Shown here: positions 56,133 to 64,000 of the stretch, piece after piece | Numbering within the stretch: the first letter of the stretch is position 1 | Layout: the number at the start of each line of letters is the position of its first letter | Origin: Aquamicrobium sp. LC103 | Lineage (GTDB): Bacteria; Pseudomonadota; Alphaproteobacteria; Rhizobiales; Rhizobiaceae | DNA length: 64,000 bases | Reading direction: 5' to 3' | Assembly: GCF_001014615.2 (NCBI RefSeq) | Contig: NZ_LBCQ02000001.1 | Span: 372,001-436,000 of the forward strand | The notes under the pieces: generated by a model | The model's input: the letters and a program-made list of their open reading frames with translations, nothing else | Told to the model about the DNA's origin: nothing | Database searches by the model: none | Position numbers and translations under genes: made by a program

Positions 56133-59100
56133 TCGCCGTCCCCGTCCTCGTCGCCGCCGGCGGACCATTCCAGAACGCGGGCAAGGTGGTCGTAGTCGCC
56201 GCCGACGTCACCCTCGCGGAATGGAAGCGCGCGCGACAGATAGCCGGTCTCCTCCCTGCGGTAGTGGGCCAGAAGCTTTTCCAGCCTTGCCCAGGCTTCC
56301 TCCGAAAGCTCGATCGCGGATTTGGGTTGGTTCTTGTAGTCGAGAACCGATTCCTCGAAGACCTCGCCATTGGCCTTGAGCCGGACATAGGCGAGCTCGG
56401 CCGGCATCGGGCTGCCGGCCTCCTCGAACGCGCCGCGCATCAGGAGGGCGCCTTCGAGCGCGAGCTGCGGCGAAAGCAGGGTGTGCGCCTGCGCCTTGGA
56501 CGGCGAGGAGCCGGTCTTGAAATCGAGTATGTCGGCCATGCCCGCCGCGCGCAGGTCGATGCGGTCGGCGCGGCCACCGAGGGTCGATCCGGTCAGACCG
56601 ACCTCGGTCTGGTTGGCGCGGGCCTCGGCGAGACGTTTCGCTATGCCACGCGGACGGTTGCGATCCCATTCGACGAATTTCCCGGCCATCAGCAGGAAGC
56701 GCGGCCACCAGACGGCGTCGATGTCGGGCGGCAGCGCCCATTCGTCGAAAAGCCGTCGTCCGATCTCGACGAAGCGGGCAACGGCGTCGGGTGCCGCCGG
56801 ATCGATGCCGGCCAGCGAGAAGCCGTGGATGATGTCGTGGAACAGCGTGCCGCGCTCGGCGGCACCCGGATCGCGCACCAGCGGCTCCACCGGCTCGAGC
56901 CGGAGCACACGCCGCGCATAGACCGCGTAGGGATCGCGGCGCAGCGTCTCGATCTCGGTGACGGAGAAGCGCAGCGGCCGGGCGTCGAGGGGCGGGCGCG
57001 GTTCGGGTCGCGGCGCGAAGGGCACCGCCGGCGCCTCGTCCAGCGCCTGCGCCCAATGAAGGATCGTCCTGCCGCGGGCGCGCATTTCCCGCGTCGGCGC
57101 CTCGCCGGCGAAGGTGACGAGCCGCTGCAGCCAGCGCGAAGCGACGGCCGGAGCGTCGCCCGCCCGGGCGGCACGGCTGAGCACGACCTTGTGCGTGCCC
57201 ATCGCCATGACGAAATCATGCGCCGCCTGGCCGATACGCCGTTCGGGCGGCTCGAGCTCCATGCCGGATTTCATGAAGCGCGACATGAAGCGGTCGGGTT
57301 CCGCCTTGCGCGGCCAGCTTCCTTCGTTGAGGCCGCCGATCACCAGCGTGTCGACCGCCTGCAGACGAGCTTCCAGCGCGCCCCAGATCGCGACGCGGCT
57401 GTCCGCGCCGACCGAGGGCTTGACCATCTGCCCGGCGACCAGGGCGGCGAGCACGTCCGGCCATTCGCCGGCGGCAAGCGGAACATCCGCGGTCGTGCCG
57501 ATCAGGGCGCGCAGGAAATCGGCGAGCTTGTCGCCCGCTTCGCCATGATAGAGCCCGTCGAGCGCGCCCTCCTCGTCGCGGCCGAGCCGTTCGAGGCATT
57601 CGACGGAAATGCGGGCGACCCCGCTCAGGAAAAGGTCGGCGCGCCGGCGCAACTCCGCCAGCGGCTCGACCACGTCGTGCAGCGCCTCCAGCACCTTGCG
57701 GGCGTTGTCGATTTCCCGCTCGTCGAGACGACGGCGCCAGAACGGCTTGCGCGAGGCGGCATCCATCGCCGACAGCCGGCGGTCGAAATCGGCCCGCAGC
57801 GTCGCGATGTCGGGACGGCCGGTGCCGCCGCGCAGCGCAACGAGATCGATTGTCTCGGAGGCTTCGCGCACGATGCCCCGCGGCAGGCCGAGGCGCAGCA
57901 GCGGATGCTTGATCAGGGTCAGTATTCCGACCGGATCGCCCGGCCGCAGCACCGCTTCCAGCAACAGCCGCAGCAGTGTGGCGGGCGGCGTGTTGGACAG
58001 CGGCGTTCCCCCGGAATCGTCGGCCTCGATGCCGAAGCGGCGCAGCTCCGTCGCAACCCGGCGGGCAAGCTCGCGGTCGCCGGTGACGAGCGCGGCGGTT
58101 TCATGTTCCCGTGAAATCGCGAGACGAAGCGCGACCGCGATCGCCAGGGCCTCCTCGCGCTCGTTGGCTGCTTCCATGAGCGTCACGCCGGCAAGGCCGG
58201 AGGCGATTTCCGCATCGTCGGCCGCCTCCCGCTCCCCCGCCCAGGCATCGATGGTCTCGGCCGGTCGCAGCGCCTGCCCGACGATCCCGGTCCGGGCGGC
58301 GAGCTCGGGTGGAGCTTCCGCGAGGTCGGCGATCTCGGTCCGGTCGACGCCGAGAACGCCGAGAAGCTTCTTCAGGCCGGCTTGCGGATGGCCGAAGCTC
58401 GCCGGCGGCGCATCGGGCTTGCCGATCTCGTCCCAGCTTCGCGTGTCGATCGCCCGATCGAGGCCCGGCAGCACCACCGCGCCAAGCGGCAATCTGGCGA
58501 TCACCGAAAGCAGACGCGCGGTCGCCGGGATCGAGCCGGTCGAGCCGGCGGCGATCACCGGGCCGGCCGGCGGATTTCGGGTGAGGCGCGCCGCCTCGGC
58601 GAGGATCATGGCGCTGCGATGCGCGGCGGGGTTCGAGCGGTCGCGCTCGGCCAAAAGCCGCGGCCAGGCATCGGTGACGATCTCCAGGAATTCGAGGGTC
58701 ACCTGCCACCAATTGGCGAGCTCGACCGGGACGAGCTGCGCGAGGCGGCTCCAGTCGGCGCCTTCCGTTTCGACCTCGTCCATGAGCGCGCCGAGATCGC
58801 GGGAAAGCCAGATCGCGTCGGCGAGCGAGGCCGGCACCACGATCTCCTCGCCATAGAGCGCGGCGACATGGGCGGGCAGCCTGCGCTTCCAGGCCTGCAC
58901 GAGTGGAGCAAGCAGCAGGATGCGGTCGAGCGCCTCGACAGGCGGGGCCATCGCCAGCTCGGCCGCGTCGCCGCCCTCGAAGATGGCGACGTCCTCGTCG
59001 AATTCGCCCAGCGGCCGGATCGCGGGCAGGATCGCGGACTGCCCGCCGAGCCGCTCGACGAGGATGCCGCGCAATTCGCGCGCGGCGCGGCGGGTGGGCA

Positions 59101-59251
59101 CGTAGATCGTCGCCTCGGCGAGCTTCAGCGGGTCTCCGTCATATTCGAAGCCCTTCACGAGTCGTCCGGAAAGAAGCGCATCGGCGAGCGTCGGCAGGAA
59201 CGGCACGCCCGCCGGTATCGACACAACGTGCGGCGCGGCGCGAACGCTCAT
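56129..59251 (-). CDS. addB: Double-strand-break repair protein AddB
   Basis: This 1040-residue subunit partners AddA. It has a helicase-like fold with a degenerate N-terminus (HVVSIPAGVPFLPTLADALL) that shows no Walker A lysine, and a C-terminal nuclease with ILDFKTGS. Very few cysteines are present, so the iron-sulfur cluster of Bacillus AddB is probably absent. Both traits fit the alphaproteobacterial AddB type. The start overlaps the stop of the upstream nucleotidyltransferase gene by 4 bases. Confidence 0.94.
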   Translation of the reverse strand: MSVRAAPHVVSIPAGVPFLPTLADALLSGRLVKGFEYDGDPLKLAEATIYVPTRRAARELRGILVERLGGQSAILPAIRPLGEFDEDVAIFEGGDAAELAMAPPVEALDRILLLAPLVQAWKRRLPAHVAALYGEEIVVPASLADAIWLSRDLGALMDEVETEGADWSRLAQLVPVELANWWQVTLEFLEIVTDAWPRLLAERDRSNPAAHRSAMILAEAARLTRNPPAGPVIAAGSTGSIPATARLLSVIARLPLGAVVLPGLDRAIDTRSWDEIGKPDAPPASFGHPQAGLKKLLGVLGVDRTEIADLAEAPPELAARTGIVGQALRPAETIDAWAGEREAADDAEIASGLAGVTLMEAANEREEALAIAVALRLAISREHETAALVTGDRELARRVATELRRFGIEADDSGGTPLSNTPPATLLRLLLEAVLRPGDPVGILTLIKHPLLRLGLPRGIVREASETIDLVALRGGTGRPDIATLRADFDRRLSAMDAASRKPFWRRRLDEREIDNARKVLEALHDVVEPLAELRRRADLFLSGVARISVECLERLGRDEEGALDGLYHGEAGDKLADFLRALIGTTADVPLAAGEWPDVLAALVAGQMVKPSVGADSRVAIWGALEARLQAVDTLVIGGLNEGSWPRKAEPDRFMSRFMKSGMELEPPERRIGQAAHDFVMAMGTHKVVLSRAARAGDAPAVASRWLQRLVTFAGEAPTREMRARGRTILHWAQALDEAPAVPFAPRPEPRPPLDARPLRFSVTEIETLRRDPYAVYARRVLRLEPVEPLVRDPGAAERGTLFHDIIHGFSLAGIDPAAPDAVARFVEIGRRLFDEWALPPDIDAVWWPRFLLMAGKFVEWDRNRPRGIAKRLAEARANQTEVGLTGSTLGGRADRIDLRAAGMADILDFKTGSSPSKAQAHTLLSPQLALEGALLMRGAFEEAGSPMPAELAYVRLKANGEVFEESVLDYKNQPKSAIELSEEAWARLEKLLAHYRREETGYLSRALPFREGDVGGDYDHLARVLEWSAGGDEDGDGE

Positions 59252-59970
59252 CGTCCGCCGGAACGGGCCGCCACCACCGCCTCGGCTGGCGCGATCGCCT
59301 CCGGCGTGCCGACCGTGATCCAGTGTCCTTCCATGACCGTGCCGAAGAGGCGGCCGGCTTCGATCGCCCGGTCGAAATAGAGGTTCAGCGAATGCGGCCT
59401 TGCGGCCGCGCCCTCGAAGATGCGCGGGTCGACGATCGCCGCGCCCGCATAGATGAAGCCGTCCGGCGAGCGGTTGGCGCGCATGAGCCGCCCGTCCCCG
59501 CCCATCAGGAAATCGGTCGAACCGTTGTGCCCCGTCGCCATGTCGAGTCGCGCTAGCATGAGAAGAATATCCATGCGCGCGCCGTCCCATGCAAGGGCGA
59601 GACGTTCGAGATTGGGCTTGTCCCCCTCGATCCAGAACGTGTCCGCGTTGAGCACGTAGAACGGCTCGGTCCCGAGCTCCGGCAACGCCCTGACGATGCC
59701 GCCGGCGGAATCGAGGAGTTCCGTGCTCTCGTCGGAAATCACCACGCGCGGCTTCTCGCGCCGCGCGACATGGGCAACGATCTGCCCGGCGAGATAATGG
59801 GTGTTGACCACCGCCGTTCCGACGCCGGCCTCGGCCAGCGCGTCGAGGCCCCAGTCGAGCAGCGGCTTGCCGGCGACCGGCACCAGGGGCTTGGGCATCG
59901 TGTCGGTGATCGGGCGCATGCGCTTGCCGAGCCCGGCCGCCAGCACCATGGCGATGGATGGAGCTTTCAA
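59248..59970 (-). CDS. murU: Nucleotidyltransferase, probably MurU-type
   Basis: This 240-residue sugar-1-phosphate nucleotidyltransferase has the GlmU/RmlA-like signature MVLAAGLGKRMRP and TMPKPLVPV, and a metal aspartate in VLNADTFW. MurU makes UDP-MurNAc from MurNAc 1-phosphate during wall recycling. The preceding gene carries an AmgK-like kinase domain that would supply that substrate, so the assignment is well supported by context. The start is TTG at 59970 with GGAG 7 bases upstream, overlapping the previous stop as TTGA; an ATG 21 bases later is the alternative. Confidence 0.85.
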   Translation of the reverse strand: MKAPSIAMVLAAGLGKRMRPITDTMPKPLVPVAGKPLLDWGLDALAEAGVGTAVVNTHYLAGQIVAHVARREKPRVVISDESTELLDSAGGIVRALPELGTEPFYVLNADTFWIEGDKPNLERLALAWDGARMDILLMLARLDMATGHNGSTDFLMGGDGRLMRANRSPDGFIYAGAAIVDPRIFEGAAARPHSLNLYFDRAIEAGRLFGTVMEGHWITVGTPEAIAPAEAVVAARSGGR

Positions 59971-61475
59971 GGCGCGTCTCCGAGGATGCCGGTCTTCTCG
60001 TAGAAATCGCGCAGCGACGCAAGCGACGGGTGCGAGACGGCGCGGGCGACATAGTCGCGGATGCGCGGCAGGTGCCTCAGATATTGCGGCTTGCCGTCGC
60101 GTTTGTTCAACCGCACGAAGATGCCGAGGATCTTCGAGTTGCGCTGCGCGGCCATGATCGCATAGGCCTCCTCGAAGGCCGGCCTGTCGAAACCGCCCTG
60201 CCGCGCGCGGGTGCTGCAATAGGCATCGACGATCTCGTTTTCGAGCGTGGGCGGGATCGTCACCCGCGCATCCATGGCCAGCGAGGCGACGTCATAGGCG
60301 GCAGGCCCGATCAGCGCGTCCTGAAAATCGATCAGGCCGAGGCGCGCCAGGCCGCGCTTCCTGCCCCTCCAGAGGAAGTTCGGCGACTGGATGTCCCGCA
60401 ACATCAGGGACCGTTCGGCTCCTGATATCCGGTCAAGCACCGCGTTCCACGCCTTGGCGAAGCCGTCGCGCTCGCCGGCGGTCGCCTGCCGGCCTGCGAC
60501 CGCCGGCAGATACCAGTCGAGCAGAAGGTCGACTTCGATCAGCATCGCCGGGCGGTCGAAGGGCGGGATGGCGTGCACAACGCCCGGCGCGGCCTCTGCC
60601 TCGCCCGGCCAATCCCTGCGATGGATCTCGGCGAGGAGTTCGGCGGCCGCCACGTAACGCTCCGGAATCGGTTCGCCGTCGGGCAAATGAAGGTTTTCCG
60701 ATCCGAGATTCTCGATGATGAGGAAGCCGCTGTCGAGATCCTGCGTGTGGATGACGGGCACGGCGAAGCCGGCGGCCTCGAGCAGCCGGTCGATCGCGGC
60801 GAAGGCCGTCACCGACCGCGCCGTATGCGCGATCTCGGCATAGGCCTTGCCGCCGCGCACGGGCGGCCCGAGCAGCAGCGGCGGCGAGTTCATCAGGATC
60901 GCCGGTGTGCGACCCGGCTGCTCGATCGTCTCGTATGAACGCGCCGAGGCATCGCCGGATTGCGGCGTGCGGACCGCCTCGTGCCAGCCGGATTCGTTCA
61001 GGAAATCGCGCGCCGCCAGCGAGCGCTCCAGCCGCGCCAGCTTTTCTTCCGGTCCTCGGAGGCGGGCGACGCGGCCGTCGCCTGCCTCGGCCAACTCGAT
61101 CCAGATCGCATCCGCCGGCAGACGGTCGCCGGCACGGTCCGGCCACTCGACGAGCACGACGCCCGCCTCGATCGCCTCCTCGAAGCCGAGCTCCTCCAGC
61201 TCTTCCGGCGACGACAACCGGTAGAGGTCGAAATGCCGGACCGGAATGCGCGCTTCATAGGCTTGCACCAGCGTGAAGGTCGGGCTCGGAACCTCGAGCC
61301 CGGCATCGTCGGCGAGCGCGCGGATGACGGCGCGCGCGAGGCTCGACTTGCCCATGCCGAGATCGCCGTTGAGCGCCAGCACGTCGCCGGCGCGCAGCGC
61401 CGCGGCTATGTCCTCGCCGAAGCGGGCGGTGGCGGCTTCGTCCGGCAGGAAGCGCTCCAGGGTACGGCCGTTCAT
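59967..61475 (-). CDS. tsaE: TsaE - AmgK-like phosphotransferase fusion
   Basis: This 502-residue protein joins two enzymes. Residues 1-150 are TsaE, the ATPase of the tRNA t6A37 modification complex, with Walker A NGDLGMGKSSLAR (36-48) and a typical VPSPTFTLV and HFDLYRL. Residues about 180-502 have an aminoglycoside-phosphotransferase fold with RDIQSPNFLW (D361, N366) and LIDFQDA (D383), resembling AmgK, the anomeric MurNAc/GlcNAc kinase. The fusion is a recognised alphaproteobacterial arrangement. Coupling to murU downstream supports a role in muramic-acid recycling. It begins 10 bases after divL stops. Confidence 0.93.
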   Translation of the reverse strand: MNGRTLERFLPDEAATARFGEDIAAALRAGDVLALNGDLGMGKSSLARAVIRALADDAGLEVPSPTFTLVQAYEARIPVRHFDLYRLSSPEELEELGFEEAIEAGVVLVEWPDRAGDRLPADAIWIELAEAGDGRVARLRGPEEKLARLERSLAARDFLNESGWHEAVRTPQSGDASARSYETIEQPGRTPAILMNSPPLLLGPPVRGGKAYAEIAHTARSVTAFAAIDRLLEAAGFAVPVIHTQDLDSGFLIIENLGSENLHLPDGEPIPERYVAAAELLAEIHRRDWPGEAEAAPGVVHAIPPFDRPAMLIEVDLLLDWYLPAVAGRQATAGERDGFAKAWNAVLDRISGAERSLMLRDIQSPNFLWRGRKRGLARLGLIDFQDALIGPAAYDVASLAMDARVTIPPTLENEIVDAYCSTRARQGGFDRPAFEEAYAIMAAQRNSKILGIFVRLNKRDGKPQYLRHLPRIRDYVARAVSHPSLASLRDFYEKTGILGDAP

Positions 61476-61484
61476 GATGCGTTT

Positions 61485-63911
61485 CTACTCCGCGGCGGCG
61501 CGGATTCCCTCCGGCGCCATCGGGAAACGGCAGATCACCGTCGTTCCGCTGTCCGCGCCGGTGCGGATGTCGACCGAGCCGCCATGCAGCTCGACGAAGC
61601 TCTTGACGATCGAAAGGCCAAGCCCGGCGCCGCGGCGGCGTCCGCCATTCGTTTGCGTCTCGAAGCGATGGAACAGCGTTTCCAGCAGTTCCGGCGCCAT
61701 GCCCGGTCCGTCGTCATGCACCGAAAACTCGACGCCCTGCCCGCCCGCGCGGCAGTTCAAGGTGATCGTCCCGCCCTCCGGCGCGTAGTTGGCGGCGTTG
61801 CTGAGCAGGTTGAAGAGTATCTGCCGCACGCGGTTCTCGTCGGCATGGAAGCTGCGGGGCGCGGCGCGGATATCGATCGCCAGCGAGATATTGTGCTCGC
61901 GCAGGCGCTCGGAGATGAGGTCGGCCGCCGACTGCACCGCGCGCGCGACCTCGACCTCGCCGATATCGAGCCGCATGATGCCCGCATCGACCGTTGCCAG
62001 GTCGAGGATGTCGTTGACGATCGTCAGGAGCACAGAGGACGAAGAGCCGATGTGATCGACATAGTCGCGCTGGCGCTCGTTGAGCGGGCCGGTCGAAGGC
62101 AGGGCGAGCAGTTCGGTGAAGCCGATAATGTTCGTCAGCGGCGATCGAAGCTCGTAGGAGACGTGCTGGACGAAATCGTTCTTGAGCCGGTCGGCCTTTT
62201 CCAGAGCGTCGTTCTTCTCCTTCAGCGCGCGCTCGACATTCACGCTGTCGGTGACGTCGACGAAGGTCGCCATCACCTGCCCGTTCGGCAGGTAGATGAT
62301 GGCGTAGCGCAGCACCGCGCCGTTCTGCAGCTCGATCTGGCCGTGGCTGTTGCGGCGCTCGTCGTCGAATCCGGTCACCGCCGCCGTCAGCTCGGCCCAG
62401 AGATTTTCCCTGGCAACGCCCTGGCAGGCAGCCTTGATGGCGGAGATGTGGGTGTCGGGCTTCACCAGCCCTTCCGGCATGCTCCACAGCGACGCGAAGG
62501 CCGGGTTGGAAAGGCGTATCCGCCCGTCGGGACCGAAGACCGCCACGCCCTCGGCGAGATTGTCGAGCGTTTCGCCCTGCACGCGCACCGCCGTGTTGTA
62601 ACGGCTCTCCAGATTGATCTTTTCGGTCAGGTTCTCGAACACCCAGGTCACACCGCCCTTAGGCTGCGGATTGGCGACCACGCGCAGCGTCTGCCCGTCC
62701 GGCAGATGCCAGAGATGCTCCTGCGATTCGACGGAGCGATAGGCCGCGAGGATGTTCTCCTTCCAGCGCCGCCATTCCGGCTGCTCGGCTAGCCTGCCCT
62801 CGCTGCGCAGCCTGTCGAGCAGCAATGTGTGGTCCGGCGCGCTGTGCAGGAAGGAGAGATCGAGATCCCACAGCTTCTGGAAAGCCTGGTTGAAGAAGCG
62901 CAGCTTCTCCTGCGTGTCGAAGATCGCCACCGCCGTGTTGAGCTGGTCGAGCGTGTCGGCGTGGCTGCGCACGGTGCGCCCGAATTCCTCGCGCACGGTC
63001 TCGATGTCGCTGACGTCGCAGGCGATACCGGCCGACCCCTCCGCCCCGATGACGTCGGTGACGGTGAACATCCTGCGGTCGCCGCCGATCACGGCGGAAA
63101 GCGTCTGCGCGAAGACCGGCCTCGCCAGGTGCTCGCGCGCGATGGTGTCGCGGGCGGCCGTGCCCAGGAATTCGCGGCTTTCGCGCAGGACGGCACCGGC
63201 GTCTTGCGCATCGACCGCTTCCGCATAGGCCTTGTTGACCCAGATCAGGCGGCCGTCCGTGCCGCGCAGCCAGAACGGCATTTTCACACCGTCGAGCAGG
63301 CCGACGACGCTGTCGTGCTCGCCCTGCAATCGCTGATGCTCGACGCGCAGCTCGGCATGGTCGCGGCGGGCCTCGGAAAGGGAGAGGAAGCGGACGGCCG
63401 CGTGCGAGGTAACCTTGCGTCCCTGCGCCTCGAGCAAGGCTCCCTTGTGCGTCTCGACCACCATGTCGAAGGATACGCCACGCTCGCGCAGGCCGGCAAT
63501 GGCGTGTTCCAGCGCGCTCGCGGTACGCGGGGTGAGCCACCGTCCGAAACCGAGGAAAGTGGCGCGGTCCTCCGGCACGCCGGCAACGGCCGGGAGCGTG
63601 CCGACCAGCTCCGGGCGGTCGCCGTCATTCATCCACACCAGGATGCGCTGATCCTTCAAATTGAGGAGCGCCTCGGACCGCTGCAGCGCATTGCCGAGTT
63701 CGGCCACGCGCTCGCGCAGCTTGACGTTTTCAGCGGCCGTGCGGCCGCGCTCGCGGATCAGCCAGATCGCCGAGAGCAGCGCGGCGCCGGTGACGCCGGC
63801 AAGCATCGCAAGCTGGATGACCTCGACCGTGCCAAGCGACAGGCGGCCGATCGTCAGCGCGCCCTCGCGGGCGAAGGCCTCGGCCGGCCACAGCGAAACG
63901 CCAAGCGCCAT
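61485..63911 (-). CDS. divL: DivL-type PAS sensor kinase with tyrosine in the H-box
   Basis: This 808-residue protein has an N-terminal membrane anchor (about residues 31-52), a coiled-coil, several PAS domains (about 180-560), and a C-terminal histidine-kinase core. The dimerisation motif reads HVSYELRSPL, with Y586 where the phosphorylated histidine belongs. The ATPase motifs are intact: ENRVRQILFNLLSNA, DDGPGM and GAGLGLSIVKSF. Caulobacter DivL has the same Tyr substitution and controls CckA and thereby CtrA at the cell pole. Length, PAS content and position beside tsaE agree. It is the first gene of the divL-to-addA run; the last 89 bases of the window hold only upstream sequence. Confidence 0.92.
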   Translation of the reverse strand: MALGVSLWPAEAFAREGALTIGRLSLGTVEVIQLAMLAGVTGAALLSAIWLIRERGRTAAENVKLRERVAELGNALQRSEALLNLKDQRILVWMNDGDRPELVGTLPAVAGVPEDRATFLGFGRWLTPRTASALEHAIAGLRERGVSFDMVVETHKGALLEAQGRKVTSHAAVRFLSLSEARRDHAELRVEHQRLQGEHDSVVGLLDGVKMPFWLRGTDGRLIWVNKAYAEAVDAQDAGAVLRESREFLGTAARDTIAREHLARPVFAQTLSAVIGGDRRMFTVTDVIGAEGSAGIACDVSDIETVREEFGRTVRSHADTLDQLNTAVAIFDTQEKLRFFNQAFQKLWDLDLSFLHSAPDHTLLLDRLRSEGRLAEQPEWRRWKENILAAYRSVESQEHLWHLPDGQTLRVVANPQPKGGVTWVFENLTEKINLESRYNTAVRVQGETLDNLAEGVAVFGPDGRIRLSNPAFASLWSMPEGLVKPDTHISAIKAACQGVARENLWAELTAAVTGFDDERRNSHGQIELQNGAVLRYAIIYLPNGQVMATFVDVTDSVNVERALKEKNDALEKADRLKNDFVQHVSYELRSPLTNIIGFTELLALPSTGPLNERQRDYVDHIGSSSSVLLTIVNDILDLATVDAGIMRLDIGEVEVARAVQSAADLISERLREHNISLAIDIRAAPRSFHADENRVRQILFNLLSNAANYAPEGGTITLNCRAGGQGVEFSVHDDGPGMAPELLETLFHRFETQTNGGRRRGAGLGLSIVKSFVELHGGSVDIRTGADSGTTVICRFPMAPEGIRAAAE

Positions 63912-64000
63912 GACGGAACGGGAAAGAAAAGTGCCGGCAAAAAGCCCGCGCGACCGGCGCGCGATCGAATCCTTCCGGCATCCGGTGCCGGTTTTCCCCG

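Overview
The window is chromosomal DNA of a Rhizobiales alphaproteobacterium, most likely of the Mesorhizobium/Aminobacter/Phyllobacteriaceae type. It has high GC, a sitABCD locus divergent from a Fur/Mur-type regulator, the order trpF-trpB-trpA-accD-folC convergent with trxA-addA-addB, a DivL-type kinase beside a TsaE-phosphotransferase fusion, an NrnC-type exonuclease, and an ACC deaminase with an Lrp-type regulator. The species assignment is inferred from gene content, not from a marker search. Most of the window is housekeeping sequence.

Layout. 1-4.9 kb: tail of a sugar ABC ATPase, then the sitABCD metal importer facing a Fur-family regulator, with two matching palindromes and a good promoter between them. 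5-7.6 kb: gnd and a nitrilase-fold protein that seems to lack its catalytic residues. 7.7-17.3 kb: a LacI-type regulator and a divergent CUT1 sugar operon (binding protein, two permeases, ATPase, sugar-phosphate isomerase-like protein, Gfo/Idh dehydrogenase), then an aldo/keto reductase and rpe. Matching 14-bp operators lie upstream of both the regulator and the operon. 17.3-17.9 kb: a ~40-bp tandem repeat array bounded by 43-bp inverted copies. 17.9-24.4 kb: a soluble chemoreceptor, a DUF1801 protein, an arginase-fold protein with unusual ligands, polA, and a probable small RNA of the alpha-r7 (Smr7C) type. 24.4-35.7 kb: an M20 peptidase, nrnC, two acyltransferase-type membrane proteins, a class A penicillin-binding protein, an SDR, class II fructose-bisphosphate aldolase, a second Gfo/Idh protein, YceI and cytochrome b561. 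35.8-42 kb: the translation genes infC (ATT start), rpmI, rplT, pheS and pheT, with an isoprenylcysteine methyltransferase-like gene and a GFA-family gene embedded among them. 42-47 kb: an alpha/beta hydrolase, acdR/acdS, a DUF2852 protein, a YgjP-type metallopeptidase, and an AT-richer dinD just before trpF. 47-64 kb: trpFBA, accD and folC, then on the opposite strand trxA and the coupled block divL, tsaE-amgK, murU, addB, addA.

How the genes work together. The sit locus looks like a self-contained metal uptake circuit, probably for manganese. The LacI cluster looks like an inducible uptake and oxidation route for an unidentified sugar or polyol. The divL-to-addA block links cell-cycle signalling, tRNA modification, muramic-acid recycling and double-strand-break repair through 4-base overlaps from tsaE onward. 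I found no CRISPR array, transposase, integrase, prophage or tRNA. The items most worth checking are the polA-adjacent small RNA with repeated pyrimidine-rich anti-Shine-Dalgarno-like segments, the two enzyme-fold proteins with altered active sites, and the repeat array.
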